The notes beneath the pieces are model-generated. The model did not search any database. It saw only the letters and a list, made by a program, of their open reading frames with translations, and was not told the origin of the DNA. This document shows, piece by piece, positions 45,372 to 57,980 of a stretch of 64,000 nt of DNA (the stretch's first letter is position 1; each line of letters begins with the position of its first letter). The position numbers were made by a program, and so were the translations under genes. This stretch comes from Zoroaster sp. YZ-2022 (taxonomy: Eukaryota > Echinodermata > Asteroidea > Forcipulatida > Zoroasteridae), in assembly GCA_029582265.1 (NCBI GenBank), contig CM055816.1:4577827-4641826 (forward strand), given 5' to 3'.

Positions 45372-45425
45372 TTAAAGGGACAATCACAATCAACAGGGCA
45401 TGGAATCGGAGTGGTAGTTTAATAT
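45372..45425. mobile_element. TTAA MITE, left-end fragment
   Basis: TTAAAGGGACAATCACAATC and CAGGGCATGGAATCGG match the left half of the family only, cut off at the 3' side of the LINE that follows. Confidence 0.7.
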
Positions 45426-45429
45426 TAAA

Positions 45430-48400
45430 GGTTTTTTTTCTCTTTTGCCTTTTCCAGGCGTTTTATTGTTTGTCCACCAATACAATTACATGTCAAGAGC
45501 ACACAATTGTACAAAACAAAAGAAGAAAACAGAAGCATTACAAATTAATTAACAGACAAATGTTTTGAAATTTGGTATAATACAGTTCGTGAATTCATTT
45601 TCATTTTTGAACGTTTTCCAAAGAAGTTTATAATTAAAATTAGTGTTTGGATTGAATGCGTTAATTACTCTGCATTTGTACACAGTGAAAGAGGCTGTTA
45701 TTATTAAGAGGTTAACCGTGTCGAAATTAATATCATTAATATTATAGCCTACCACTATTTCTTTCAACTTAATGTCATACTTGATGCGTAAATTGAGATT
45801 CATGAGATAGCCAATGTTGTTCCAAAATTGTTTCAGAGACTTATAGGAAAACAAATAGTGATTGAGGTCGTTAAGTTCATTACATATAGAACAACTCGAC
45901 GAGTTACTTAAATTCCATTTAGTCAGATTAGTTTTATTTGGGAGGATGTTGTATATTAATTTAAAACTGAATTCTTTATATATTTATAGGTAGTTTTTAA
46001 TCTTAAAATTCCAAACTTGTATCCAATTAAAGTCATGTGGGAGTTGTAAGACGGTTTTCCAATACATTTCACCTCTACTAACGTATTTTTTGTTCTTAAC
46101 AAGAATATTTATACACTGTCTTGGATTTCAAATTGTTCAGGTCAGTCGTGTGATTATCCCCATTCAGAACTCTTTCATTTATAGAGGGAGCAATGAATTC
46201 AGTCAATTTGGTAGCCGCTAGTTTCTTGATCCAAATGTTAGGTATTGCTTTTCTGATCTGATATATACATGTATACGTCTCGGTAATGTAGTTTGTTTTG
46301 TTGATGAGCTGATTTTGAATGGCAGTAGCGTGAACAAATACTTTAGGACAAAAGTCTCCTACAAACACAATACCAGACTTAATCCAATGCTTAAAGATAA
46401 ACGGTTTACCGTTAATACGTATGAGACTGTTGCCCCATATGATCTGATTTCTAATTTCTGTGGGGTCTAATTCCAAACCGGAAACACTGACGTCGTTTTT
46501 TTTTTATTCGAACCATGGCCTTATCATATCTATATAAAATGTAGGTACATTACCACTTGGCCTGTCTATCAATTTAATAATGTCCGCAGGAAGGCAGTTA
46601 AATTGAAAAAGTAACGGAACTCCTCCGTACGGAGATAGAACCTTCTTAGCAAGGCATTTCCATGATCCATGGGAATTATCACACAATCGTTTTACCCACA
46701 TTACTTTGAGAGCTTTAATTTGTGACGGAAGATCAATCATTCGTAACCCTCCTTCACTAATATCATCAATAATTGTTTCTATTTTCACTTTTTCGTATTT
46801 TGATTTCCAAACAAAGTGAAAAAGCAATCGTTCGACAGCCTTAATAACAGAGTTTGGAACATGCGAGGCTCTAGCGTTATACAGAATTTGAGAGACACCG
46901 AGTGTTTTTACTATTGTAATTCTGCCAAAAACTGTTAGGTGTCTGGCCTTCCATGTATTTAATATTTTTTTAAAACTTAGTAACCTTACAGTCCCAATTC
47001 AATTCTCTCAGCTTCATTTCGTTTCTGCCAAAGTACACACCTAAACACCTAATAGGGTTCACAGGCCATTTTATACCAGCAAAATCACAATTAGTAAAGC
47101 CTTTTCCTAGCCACAGACCTTCTGTTTTGTTTAGGTTAAGCTCTAGCCCGGCAATATTTTCAAAATTACTTGTTTCATTTAGTACATACATTATAGAATG
47201 TTTATCTCTGACGAAGATGGTCGTGTCATCAGCATATTGCGCCACTTTGATTTCTGATATGTCTCCATCTTGATTAATCTGGATACCTTTGATACTTTCG
47301 TTGGCTTTAATCTTAAGAGCCAAGATTTCCGCAGCAATGATAAACAATAGTGCTGATAAAGGACAGCCTTGTCTAATGCCTCTAGTCACGTTGAAATAGT
47401 TTGATAGCCAACCATTATGAGTGACGCAACTCTCTATGTTACTGAAGAGAACATCAGTCCAATTTAGAAAGGACGTTCCAAAATTGAAAAACGCCAAAGC
47501 TTTCTTGATAAAGTTAACCTCAACTGTATCAAACGCTTTTCTAAAGTCCAAGAAAATAATGGCTTCTTCGGTCTGTTTATCTAAGCGCAAATCAATTATG
47601 TCTTGAATCAGGCGGATGTTTTGTCCCGCATTTCTACCTTTTATGTAACCACATTGATCCTCGTTAAGTATTCGTGGCAAGACCTTTTGGAGTCGTATTG
47701 CTAGGGCATTAGTAACAATCTTTAATCTTCAATCAAAGTTTTACCTCGTAACAATCTTGTAGTCATAATTGAGTAGTGTAATTGGCCTCCAGTTGTCCAG
47801 ATTTTCAATTTCACCTTTCTTATGAATGAGCGTAATAATACTTCTTTTTTGTGTGGTGGAAAGTTGTCCTTTCACAAAACCTTCATTTATGGAGTCATTA
47901 AACATATACTTTATGTCATGCCAAAAGGTTTTATAAAACTCTACAGAAAGCCCATCAGAACCTGGAGCTTTGTTATTTTTCATAGCAAATAATGCATCTT
48001 CACATTCTTTACAAGTTAGAAAACCTTCACAATGATTCATGTCTTCTTCACTAAGTTTTTCCATACCCTTGATATCATTTAAATACTGATCGATGCTTTC
48101 ATCAGGGATGTTTTTCGATGTATAAAGCTCACTATAATAGTTAACAGTTTCACGCACAATTAAAGCTTGATCATGTGTAACATTTCCATTTCTTACTTTT
48201 ATGGACATCATCACTTTTTTATTACCTCGGGATTTCTCAAGACCCATGAAATATTTGGTATTCTTTTCTCCCTCTTCAAACCATTTCACTCTGGAACGAA
48301 TAATAGCACCTTCCATTGGCGGATCCAGGGGGGGGGGGGGGGCTAAGGGGGCTGTAGCCCCCCCCCCCAAAAATCGGAAAAAAAAAAAAATAAAATAAAA

Positions 48401-49020
48401 TTTTAAAAAAGGAGAGAAAAAGAGAGAGAGAGGGGAGGGGAGAACGCACTCCCATTCCCTCACTGTGCTTTGTTTTTTTCTCCCTTTGATTATTTCATTG
48501 TAATTTTTGTAGTACTGAAAAATATTTGTTTTTGATTCTCAGCCCCCCCTCCTAAAAATGTTCTGGATCCGCCCATGCCTTCTGTTTTGTAAGCAACCGT
48601 TTTTTCCAGCTCTGCTTCCTTTTGGCAAATATCGCGCTTTAGTTTTTCGTTGGGAGAATTGTCCCATTTACCCTGCAGTTCATCCAGCTCTTTATTCAGT
48701 TTGTCAGTGCTAGTAATTTGCTGGTGCGTCATAGCCCTTGCAAGTCTGATAGAACATTCTTTAACTTGTATTTTGAACATTTCCCAAGTGGTTTGCTTTG
48801 TTTGAGAGTACATTTGTTCATCTTTCTTACACTGTTGAATGATGCTTAGTATAACCTTTTTGTACTGAGGTTTTTTTTTATACTAAATCTGAATTGAATT
48901 TCCAATATCCTGGACCTCTGGGGTTACCCTGGGTAGTTATTTTGAGTAAAGTTGCATTGTGGTCACTTTTAATGGATGGACGTATGTCACAACTGATAGT
49001 TAAAGGAGCGATTAAAGATA
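45430..49020 (-). pseudogene. Tx1/L1-like LINE ORF2, degenerate
   Basis: Read on the - strand from 49020 to 45430: RGPGYWKFNSDLV (end of the endonuclease region), coiled stretch, IIRSRVKWFEEGEKNTKYF, KNNKAPGSDGLSVEFYKTFW, LDNWRPITLLNYDYKIVT, QCGYIKGRNAGQNIRLIQDI, LDFRKAFDTVEV, GIRQGCPLSALLF, AQYADDTTIF (RT catalytic YADD), then GGLRMIDLPSQIKALKVMWV and a C-terminal Tx1-type tail. At least three frame breaks (near 47700, 46860 and 46500) and a MITE at 48314-48577 inactivate it. The 5' ORF1 and most of the endonuclease are missing, as in 5'-truncated retrotransposition. Confidence 0.9.
48314..48577. mobile_element. GGATCC-end MITE, copy 2, nested in the LINE
   Basis: CATTGGCGGATCCAGG start and CTGGATCCGCCCATG end, flanked by CCTTC on both sides (48309-48313, 48578-48582). 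Removing it and one CCTTC rejoins the LINE sequence, proving later insertion. Internal sequence matches 40168-40403. Confidence 0.92.
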
Positions 49021-49426
49021 TATCACCCGTGTATGGGCTGATTTGACGGTGACAAAACAGATTTAAATGTTGAATTGATATTTTCTGAAGTTAAAGAAGT
49101 TATAAGCTTTAATTTGAGACATTAAACAAAAAAAATCCGTCAAGGATTAGTACCTTTAAAATAAAAACTCAATAAAATGCTGGCCCACTGTTTGAATCCT
49201 CAGCTTGTATGTGACCACACATTGATTGTTACGTAACGGCCGAGTGCACTCCTCTTCCGATTGGCCAGCGCGGCTGTCAATCAGAATCAAGTGCGTTTTA
49301 AATATCGTTTTTAGTTACGACATTTTTATTTTCATTTTTATTTTGTTCGTTTAATAACGATATTATCTTTCAAAATTTGTTTGCTTTTTTAATTTTTGGG
49401 GGCTCGCCAAACACGGGCGATATATA

Positions 49427-49689
49427 CTACTCAAAACAATTTAGGGAACACCGGAATAATCTCAGTTAAAGCAATGATCATTTATTTCAGATAAACACAA
49501 TGTTTCACAGAATTGATGAGAAACAACTGCACAATGAAACAGATGATAAAGGATGCATGTAGTGATTACACATTTCATGACATGACTACTGAAAGAGAGA
49601 AGGGGTTGCAAATGAAAATCCCGGTTCATGGAACATTTCAAACCTATTTGATGTTAAAAATCCAGTGTTCCCTAAAATGTTTTGAGTAG
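49427..49689. mobile_element. Tc1/mariner-like MITE, copy 2 (inverted)
   Basis: CTACTCAAAACAATTTAGGG start and TTTTGAGTAG end, with the internal sequence in the opposite orientation to 20762-21026. It directly abuts a TTAA MITE fragment. Confidence 0.85.
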
Positions 49690-49867
49690 TTTTTCTTTAA
49701 CTCAGTGACTGGAAATAATGCCCCCACATAATAAGGTCATATTAACGTTGCTGCTGCATAAATGAGCCAGTAATTTTCACATGTGTTCATCTTAAACTAG
49801 GACACCTATTCCATGATTCCATGCCCTGTTGAAAGTCTGCTCTGATCGTGATGATATTGTGCCTTTA
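49690..49867. mobile_element. TTAA MITE, right-half fragment
   Basis: AACTCAGTGACTGGAAATAA through TGCTCTGATCGTGATGATA to CTTTAA. The left end is missing at the junction with the TA-flanked element. Confidence 0.75.
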
Positions 49868-50754
49868 AATGTATACTGTATGATCGGTTGATCTTATAAG
49901 CAAAATACAACTATGTCATAATGATGTATTTGTGTACACTCAGGAAAATTGGCCTTTCAGTGAGATAACACTTAGTAATTCATCAATTCAAAGAGTTTCT
50001 GCTGTTATATACAATAACTCATAAATCCAATATCCTGGTCACAGAAATGAAACGTGTGGGGTGTTTTTATTTGCTGTTGTATTGGAGTATGTGTACGTGT
50101 TCCGCGCATGTTGATGCAAAAATGCAATTGCTATTCTGTTGTGGTAAAAATTGAAATGAACACCAAAATGAAAACCATCGAAGAGTATATTCATCTACAC
50201 AGGTGTAATTTTAACACCCTAGTTTGTGCAGGAAACATGCAGTGTGAATTTGGACGCCTGTGTTTGTGTTTCTTGGTTAATAAATATGGAATAAATTTGA
50301 GCTGAAATAACATTACACCTACAAATTGCCGCCTCTGTGATGCTGGAATTTATATTAATTTCTCTAGTTTAAATTACACGTTCTTTTATCTCATTCTGGC
50401 ACTCAATTCCGCACATTATTTTATTCTCCAGAAGTGTTAACTATAACGAGCGGCAAATGATGATGATGTTCAAATAAAGTCCTTACATCAATGGGTTGTT
50501 TATATGTCGCCTGTAGCAAGTATACTGAGCTGTCATCATGTTTGTGCTACACCAGACTGGTAATAGGGCAAAGGCATCGGCACGTAGGCCTTCCAAAGGC
50601 GTAGCCATCCTTCAATGTCTGCAGGGGCAGATCCAATGTCTCAAGGGGGGGGGCTCATTCAAAAACGTATGGTAAATTTACGTGCATGACGAAAAAAGGG
50701 GGAACATGCCCGTCTTTACCCCGCCCCCTGGATCCATCAAGTGTGTCTGGTTAC

Positions 50755-51091
50755 CAGGCGCGGATCCAGGAATTTTTTAGACGGGGGTCACACCCAACAC
50801 GAACATTTTTTTTCCTATGCTAACATTGTATATTGTTTGGGTTTTTAGATATACGATGATGTTTTTTTGCAAAAGTTTTCAAGATTATATGGAGAATATA
50901 TATATATATATCATTATTTTAGCCATTATTTTTAGCCATTATTTTAGCGATGTCATGACTACAAATATAAGTTTCTCCCTCCCCGGTTTTTGGCATTTAA
51001 TTTGCATTTTTATTTAATTTTTTTTTATTTTTTTTTACTCAATTTACCCAGGGGGCACGGGCCCCCGCGGACCCCCCTGGATCCGCGCCTG
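50755..51091. mobile_element. GGATCC-end MITE, copy 3
   Basis: CAGGCGCGGATCCAGG and CCTGGATCCGCGCCTG are perfect 16-bp TIRs, flanked by GTTAC on both sides (50750-50754, 51092-51096). The interior is T-rich with TA repeats. A 3-bp TTA duplication is an alternative reading (Harbinger-like), but 5 bp agrees with the other copies. Confidence 0.88.
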
Positions 51092-51420
51092 GTTACTGAG
51101 ATGTGTTTTGGCGAGCAAGACCAGAAACATTATTATTTCAGTTGGTTATATCGGTTGAGCGGTTGAGCGTTTTATTGAATTCACGTCCATTTGTCTACCA
51201 AACTGGAACTGAGTCTTTGCTCTTATCTCCAAGAATTCAACGCCATTGCTATCAATTATATTAAGTGCGATTAAAGAAGTATTGCCCATTGTTTCTTTGT
51301 TTTACCGACAAATTTTACAGAAATGTTTGTTTTCAGAAAGAAAAACATATTTCTTTGAAATTAGATTTTTCAAAAATTAGTTGCGCTTCTGACAACAAGA
51401 ACGTCGAATTTCCTACCATT

Positions 51421-51535
51421 GGTTCTTTTCAGAACCAACCATTATTACAACTTGTAAGAGATGGTTTACATAGTGTTACTACAAACATTACCATTACTGT
51501 ACTTCAACCATGCAAAGCTTCTAATCTTACTTGAC
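51421..51535 (+). repeat. Partial copy of the hairpin repeat family
   Basis: GGTTCTTTTCAGAACC hairpin, GTGTTACTACAAAC, then ACCATGCAAAGCTTCTAATC, the 3' end also seen at 14850-14885. The CTGANGA/GAAAC part is absent. Confidence 0.65.
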
Positions 51536-52039
51536 AAATAATTATTCATGAAAGGAAGTACAACATTCGTTAATTTCAACTCTTTAGTTTTTAAGAAATA
51601 ATCATAAAACAAACCTTTCATCACAATACTGCTTCTAACTGTTTTGAAAAAAAGGATACCGGTAATAAAAAACAATTTTAATTTTTAATTTTTATGATTT
51701 AAAAAATGTTGCCTGGCTACTTTTAGAAATTCAACAAATTAAACAATTCCTTTTTTCTTAAATTCAAGCACTTCAGAACCGATCCATTCATCATGATGAT
51801 TGTTATGAACCAATATTACGCCAAGTTGAGATAATAGGTCGTTTTTTTATAGATAATCTGTTTATTACAAACGGTTGTGCATTTCCTAAGTGATTATAGC
51901 CAAACCCATCATATTCATTTCAGGATATTTATTGCAATCTCTTGATTATTTAGTATTTTTGCTTTCGCAAAATAGCAATGTGTCGATGGAAAAGAAAATT
52001 GCTGGAAATTGCTAAGGACTAATAACTTGTCATATTTCT

Positions 52040-52215
52040 TCTTAGAAGAAGTGATATCTCTGAGAAGAACCGGTTGGTTTGTTCTCAACGTTTCAACTAG
52101 TGTGTTCTAGTCATCGTCAGCAGACTGAAGAGAGTGTAGATTGTAGAGTCTTCTGACGACAACTAAATAACCGGCTCTTCTCAGAAGAGATTATTACATG
52201 GTGTACCCAAAATAA
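52040..52215 (-). repeat. Hairpin repeat family member, with inverted arms
   Basis: CTTCTTAGAAG..TCTCTGAGAAGAACCGG at the left and CCGGCTCTTCTCAGAAGAG..CATGGTGTACC at the right form opposed halves around the motif at 52084-52120. Related to 13244-13460. Confidence 0.7.
52084..52120 (-). ncRNA. Two-hairpin motif, locus 4
   Basis: On the - strand: CTGACGA-T-GACTAG-AACACA-CTAGTT-GAAACGTTGAG, then a GGTTCT-TCTC-AGAG(AT) hairpin at 52056-52073. Stem fully pairs with one G-U. Confidence 0.5.
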
Positions 52216-52219
52216 CTCA

Positions 52220-53590
52220 TTAACCCTAACTCCCTATAGATATTCTGGCTAGGAACCTTCCCGAATCCTCCAAAATCCATCAGTGCACTTTTGGAAACAT
52301 GCCCTTACAAAATGCACCATGCATTTTCGTTGATCTTTCATATTCAGCACTTATGGCCTGTACTTCTTGCCAGGTAGTAATTTTGCCCCTAGTTTGAAGA
52401 GGTGAAGGTACCAGTTTCCAACAGCGCTGAATTGTTCCCAAAAAGTGCCCCTTGGAGGATTTTGCAGGATTTGGGGGTAGTTAGGGTTAATTTCTATCTC
52501 CACCAGGCAAAGCTTCAAAGCCTACATTGTCACATTTCGCTCAGAGTTTAAACATCCTTTTAGATGGAAGACTAATAACTTCTAAGCACAATATAGCTAA
52601 GTAACTGAATGTTTACTGAGTCAGTATCAATGGTTTTTAAATTAAATATTTACCTATAAGCGAAGGAGAACATTGTTCTTGCTGGTGACTTCCACCCACA
52701 ATCGCCCCCTTTGGCGGATTATAAGAGGCGGTATTAAAGTGCCCTTCATTTTCTATCGCCGTACATGTAAAATTACCATACTTTGTTTGTGTTCCCCTCT
52801 AACCTTTTACCGCGTTATCTGAGACTCTGGATCTGCCCCTGATCGGCAATGATACTTTTATAGATTAGTTTCAAAGCATAGGCCTACTTGTTAAAGTACT
52901 GGTAGTTCTGTCAACGCTTGTATTAATGTACCTTTCCTTTTATACGCAATTAAGTCTTGCGTCGGTGGATATAATTATGTACCATTAACAATTTTTATAG
53001 TAATGAAGGCATCTCGATTATAGATGATTTAGTTTCTCTCTGGTGAGAGTAACCTTTTAGTGTAAATTAGACGAACAAAATCCTTAAGAGAAATAATGAA
53101 TACTCCGTCTAGTTGTCAATGTAAATGGATAACAAATTGCACACAGGAGAAGAATTATGCACAGTACCCGTAAGTCTACATAACGGTGTGTAATGTGTCC
53201 ATCGTCACAATAACTGTTTGCATGACAAATATCACTATAGAAATCCATTAGTATGATTACAGCGCAAACCGTTATTATTACCGGTATATTCAAGATATAC
53301 CGATTTCTAAAATGAAAAGTATTGGCTAGACGCTCATTTATTGGTGTAATTTCCTGAAAACACAATGAATGAGGTGTTTTTCCTTTAAATCTCATCAACA
53401 GAATGTTTCATCATAATGGGAATTATTCCAGGAAAGCTAATTTTGTTTGATACCATGACCGCGAATTCTCGTATAATCATTTATGTCTTTGAATGAAGCA
53501 ATGGCTGTTTTTATTTCCCAGCGATCCAAAAAAGAGAAAAAAGCTTTTGCAATTAAGTTCCTTTTAACTAAAGGTGTACTCCAACTTTCG
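52220..53590. other. Intergenic DNA, no gene recognised
   Basis: Contains CGCCCCCTTTGGCGGATT and a GGATCTGCCCCTG that may be worn MITE ends near 52710 and 52826. No protein supported. Confidence 0.45.
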
Positions 53591-53591
53591 C

Positions 53592-54113
53592 GACAGGATA
53601 GGTAATTACCCCCATCCCCGTCGATAGGATAGGTAATTTACCCCATCCCCGTCGATAGGATAGGTACTTTACCCCCATCCCCGTCGATAGGATAGGTAAT
53701 TTACCCCCATCCCCGTCGATAGGATAGGTAATTTACCCCCATCCCCGTCGACAGGATAGGTACTTTACCCCCATCCCCGTCGATATGATGGGTACTTTAC
53801 CCCCATCCTCGTCGATAGGACAGGTACTTTACCCCCATCCCCGTCGATAGGATAGGTACTTTACCCCCACCACCGTCGATAGGATAGGTAATTTACCCCC
53901 ACCCCCGTCGATAGGATAGGTACCGTAATTTACCCCCATCCCCGTCGATAGGATAGGTACTTTACCCCCATCCTCGTCGATAGGATAGGTAATTTACCCC
54001 CACCCCCGTCGATAGGATAGGTAATTTACCCCCACCCCCGTCGATAGGATAGGTACCGTAATTTACCCCCATCCCCGTCGATAGGATAGGTAATTTACCC
54101 CCATCCCCGTTTT
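53592..54113. repeat. 32-bp minisatellite, about 16 copies
   Basis: Tandem GATAGGATAGGTAATTTACC plus CCCATCCCCGTC with AATT/ACTT, ATCC/ACCC and +4 CCGT variants. Unit-length changes (31, 32, 36) break any frame. Confidence 0.96.
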
Positions 54114-54339
54114 CTAAATACAGCAACGGCCACCCAGTTGTGCACATTATTTCTTATGACTGTTTTGGTTTAGCCGGGAAAGGGGGCGGGTCTGTTGCTC
54201 CCCTCCACCCCCACGATCCGCCAATTGGGTGTGAACAAACAAATACAATATATTTGTGGAAATACCGAGAATGTGTCAAAGCAGTCTGGATGGTCATTAC
54301 TTCTCAGCCTTCCATTTGAAACATTATTCATAGATGCCC

Positions 54340-54605
54340 AAAACAGTTTAGAAAATCTGATTGGACAAACGTAATTACGTGGGGTGTATTAACGGATGGT
54401 ATAGACTGGCTTATCAAAATCAGAGCAGCACGTGCCAGTTGCTGTTTTGTGCGACGCGCGACGCGGATTTCAACCAATCAGAGTGACGAAGATTGGCATC
54501 ACGCGCCTAACTCATGTACTTTGGAAGTGTTTCGTGTGTCCCCAAAAACGTGAATTTGCCATCGCCCAAAACCGGTCGTTAACGTGCGGTAAAGACTGTG
54601 CGACA
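54340..54605. repeat. Dispersed repeat, copy 2 (inverted relative to 22525)
   Basis: GTGGGGTGTATTAACGGATG through GCGACGCGCGACGCGGATTT to AACCGGTCGTTAACGTGCGG matches 22525-22830 in reverse complement. The hairpin arm is present only once here. Confidence 0.75.
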
Positions 54606-54609
54606 AAGT

Positions 54610-55655
54610 GTTATTCCCTTCGGCAAGATGTCACTTGAAATTAAACTTGAGGGTAATAAATTGTGCCATTACTGTATTTGTATAAATCGATGTGTAACGC
54701 ATCATCGTATATCTAAGGCGACCCTCCAGACTATTCTGGTCAGAAGCTCATTTGAGCTTTGTTCATTGGTCGTACCTAAACCACGGTGAGTGACCAAACA
54801 GAAAGGACACACCACTATCCTCTGACCAAACTTGTAATCCATAGTTTGGATCCGTCTGTTTTTGTTTGTTTATTTATGTGTTTTTTGTTGGGGGAGTTGC
54901 AACTGTGGTGACCAGTCTTCCTGCATGTTTGAGGCATACAATTTATAACCAAGGATCAAGTTCCAATTGAAATAACAGACATTATAAAAATGTACAAAGT
55001 TTACTTTATTACCAGTTTATTACACTTTGACTAAAGATCCAAGATTACATTACAGGCTGATACAGTTATTAAATTACGGACAAAAGTTACTACACTTCGG
55101 CTGATATTAAATTACGGTCCCACATATATCATCTAAGACGGGTATTACATTAAAAGCCCTCCAACATGATTTTCAATTATCGGACTATACTGAGGGTGTC
55201 TATTGTTAAACTATCCATTAATCTGACGGCCGACTGAAGGTTGTCTAAGTATCAAACTGTCTCTAGGAGGATTGAAGTGCCGTCAAATGAGTCAGGATGG
55301 TCTCCAAGCTTATTTTACCGCAGTAACTCAGATGTCCTCACCATTGATGAGGGAATCTTGTTTCATATAACTATCCATGAATCAAAAGAGGGAAATTACT
55401 GCAGGCAATATCAAAGAACTTGCTTAATTGTAACAAATGGGGATAGTGGATGTTATTAACAATTTATCAACCCATAACTGTAACGAACCCTGTCGGATGG
55501 AAGAGTATCCAATTTTATTAGTCTCTCGGATCACAATGACACTAATTGGTGTTGCACGTACGTAGGACATCCCTTTTAACAAAACTAATTTTCAATATTG
55601 CGTTGTTGTATGTAGAGCCTTTAGGAAGGTAAACAATCGATTATTTTGCCAACAA
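54610..55655. other. Intergenic DNA, no gene recognised
   Basis: Unique-looking sequence. Between 54990 and 55140 short blocks with TTACATTA..ACACTT recur loosely. Confidence 0.45.
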
Positions 55656-55659
55656 TAAA

Positions 55660-56235
55660 GGGAAGGTAAAACATTGGTAATGTTGGCCAAACTGCTTCTA
55701 TGGGTATGCTTACTCTCTTTGAATCAAGATATACATTAAAGAGAAGGTGCAACATTGGTAATGTTGGCAAAACTGCTTCTGTGAGTATGCTTACTCTCTT
55801 TAAATCAAGATATACATTAAAGGGAAGGTACAACATTGGTAATGTTGGCAAAACAGCTTCTATGGGTATGCTTACTCTCTTTGAATCAAGATATACATTA
55901 AAGGGAAGGTACAACATTGGTAATGTTGACAAAACAGCTTCTATGGGTATGCTTACTCTCTTTGAATCAAGATATACATTAAAGGGAAGGTACAACATTG
56001 GTAATGTTGACAAAACAGCTTCTATGGGTATGCTTACTCACTTTGAATCAAGATATACATTGAAGGGAAGGTACAACATTGGTAATGTTGGCAAAACAGC
56101 TTCTATGGGTATGCTTACTCTCTTTGAATCAAGATATACATTGAAGGGAAGGTAATGTTGGCAACCCTGCTTCTATGGGTATGCTTCCTCTCTTTGAATC
56201 AAGATATACATGAAAGGGAAGGTACAGCATTGGTA
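55660..56235. repeat. 81-bp satellite, about 7 copies
   Basis: Unit TATGGGTATGCTTACTCTCT..AAGGGAAGGTACAACATTGG repeats at exact 81-bp steps (55699, 55780, 55861, 55942...). As 81 is a multiple of 3, both strands give long repetitive frames that are not genes. GGGAAGGTAC..ATTGGTAAT also occurs in intron 2 of gene B (30842-30862). Confidence 0.96.
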
Positions 56236-56649
56236 ATGTTGGCAAAAGTGCTTCCGTGATTACGTGTGTATGCTTACTTTGTTTGTATCAAGTTATACAA
56301 TAGAAAGACAAACCTGTGAACATGTAAATTTATTGATATATCGCCGTTAGCTTCTTAGCCACGCCCCTAAGACAACTTGTACCCACCCATCATGTCAGAT
56401 ATATTTCAAGAAAAGCACATTATCATCCCACCACGTCCGCACGTACACGAAAATGCGTATTCTTTCCTATTTTACTTTTCTTAAAAGTTATTTCAAGATT
56501 ACTACCATTATGAGCTTTACACCAAGTATGTTTTTATTATTATACATTTCTGGTAACGAAACCAAAGATCCCAAGGATCACACTTAAGCACTGTAGCTCG
56601 GAAGCCTAAGGAAATCTGTAAACAAGAGCGCTTGCTATGTGAACCAGAA

Positions 56650-56885
56650 ACACCGGGGTAAACCCCTACTCTTCCATGATAAGTGTTCTGGGTTCTTTTA
56701 TGTGCATTACTTTAATAATCTAGTACACGGGACTTAACGTCCCATCCAAAGGACTAAACAATATTATCGTTAAATGTCTTGCTCAAGGACACAAGCGCCG
56801 CTACCGGCCAGGCCGGCATTCAAACATTCTGACAACACCAGGACTTGAGTCTGTTGCTCTAGACCATACGGCCACGACACTCCTT
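56650..56885 (-). mobile_element. tRNA-derived SINE, copy 4, 3'-truncated
   Basis: Reverse complement of the SINE head and body: TGCTCAAGGACACAAGCGCC, AGACCATACGGCCACGACAC. The ATT-rich tail is missing. Confidence 0.8.
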
Positions 56886-57115
56886 TAGTTTGACATTATA
56901 ATTCATAAATTTGGTGTTAAATACCAATCCCGTGTTAATGCATTTACAACATAAGATAAATAAAGTGCATTTAAAACAAAGAGCAACAGAACAGTTAACA
57001 TATTTACTGCTTAAAAATAAGAAGCTTTGCACATTGGAAAAAAATGTTTTAGGAAGGTTTGTGGTAGTGCCGTTGTAAAATTGTGTTGGTTCTGAGTGGA
57101 ACTGGTGGTTTGAAA

Positions 57116-57155
57116 CTCGAAGTTCCGATCATTATGCTATGATCGGCTTCATGAG
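57116..57155 (-). ncRNA. Two-hairpin motif, locus 5 (degenerate)
   Basis: On the - strand: ATGAAGC-CGATCAT-AGCATA-ATGATCG-GAACTTCGAG, then CAGTTC-CACTC-AGAACC at 57088-57105. The first stem is a perfect 7 bp with a different sequence from other loci. Confidence 0.45.
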
Positions 57156-57980
57156 AAAAAAGAAAGAATAACAATATTTGGAATACAGAAGAACCCGTCG
57201 ACCTATAATCACTTTACTTTACTAGTATCCAACAAAATCGGCTTGGCACTGGGGAAAATACGTCTTTATATGACTTGTGCCAGATTCTGCATTATGGATG
57301 TTTTTCTAATCAACGTTTTGCAGGGCATAGTCATGCACGATCATGCACGATCATATCTGTCAAGACGTAGTCATCTATTGCATTCTATAGAACAGACACA
57401 TCATTCCAAAATGGCAATTTAGGTTTCAGAAATATTACATGGTGGGTTAAAATTCATCTCCAATTATAAGAGATTGTATCCTCTGTACATGAGTACACTC
57501 TCGAAGGAATACAACAACGGAATCAAGCTTTTACTCGGTGACAATTTAATCAGCACTATTCCTCGTTATCATGAATTTACCTCAATACATTGAATAGCAT
57601 TTGAAGTATGTAAGTGGAATTAGGCTGACGTGAAATCAGTCCTTTAGGGATTACTGTATGTTGTATGCCTGGCATGAGGGAAGACAGTAAGTTAATGAAC
57701 TTCCCAGCTAACAACGTCCCAGCTAACAATTTGGCATTTTTTTCTCGAAAAGGAAAACAGGATAAAGGTAAACCATTTTCAGACGTAGAGTCCTCTTGTA
57801 TTCTACATATTTTATGGACGGTGTACAATCTTTTAAAAGTGGGCGGCACAACACCAAAAACGATCAACCCGACTTCACTTCAACATAGAAAGTTTGTTTC
57901 AAAATGTGTCTTAAATGGAGACAGGATGAAGATTTTCAGAAGTACTTAGATCTAATTTCTTGTATTCTGGCTATTTAAAG

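Noticed and set aside
46096..48813. A live reverse-transcriptase gene of the host
   Set aside because: Frame breaks, missing 5' parts and a nested MITE show it is a dead LINE.
50755..51091. Harbinger MITE with a TTA duplication
   Set aside because: Possible, but a 5-bp GTTAC duplication gives perfect 16-bp TIRs and agrees with the related elements at 40168 and 48314.
55621..56155. 130- and 151-codon proteins on opposite strands
   Set aside because: Both arise from the 81-bp satellite; no start context, domain or splice evidence.
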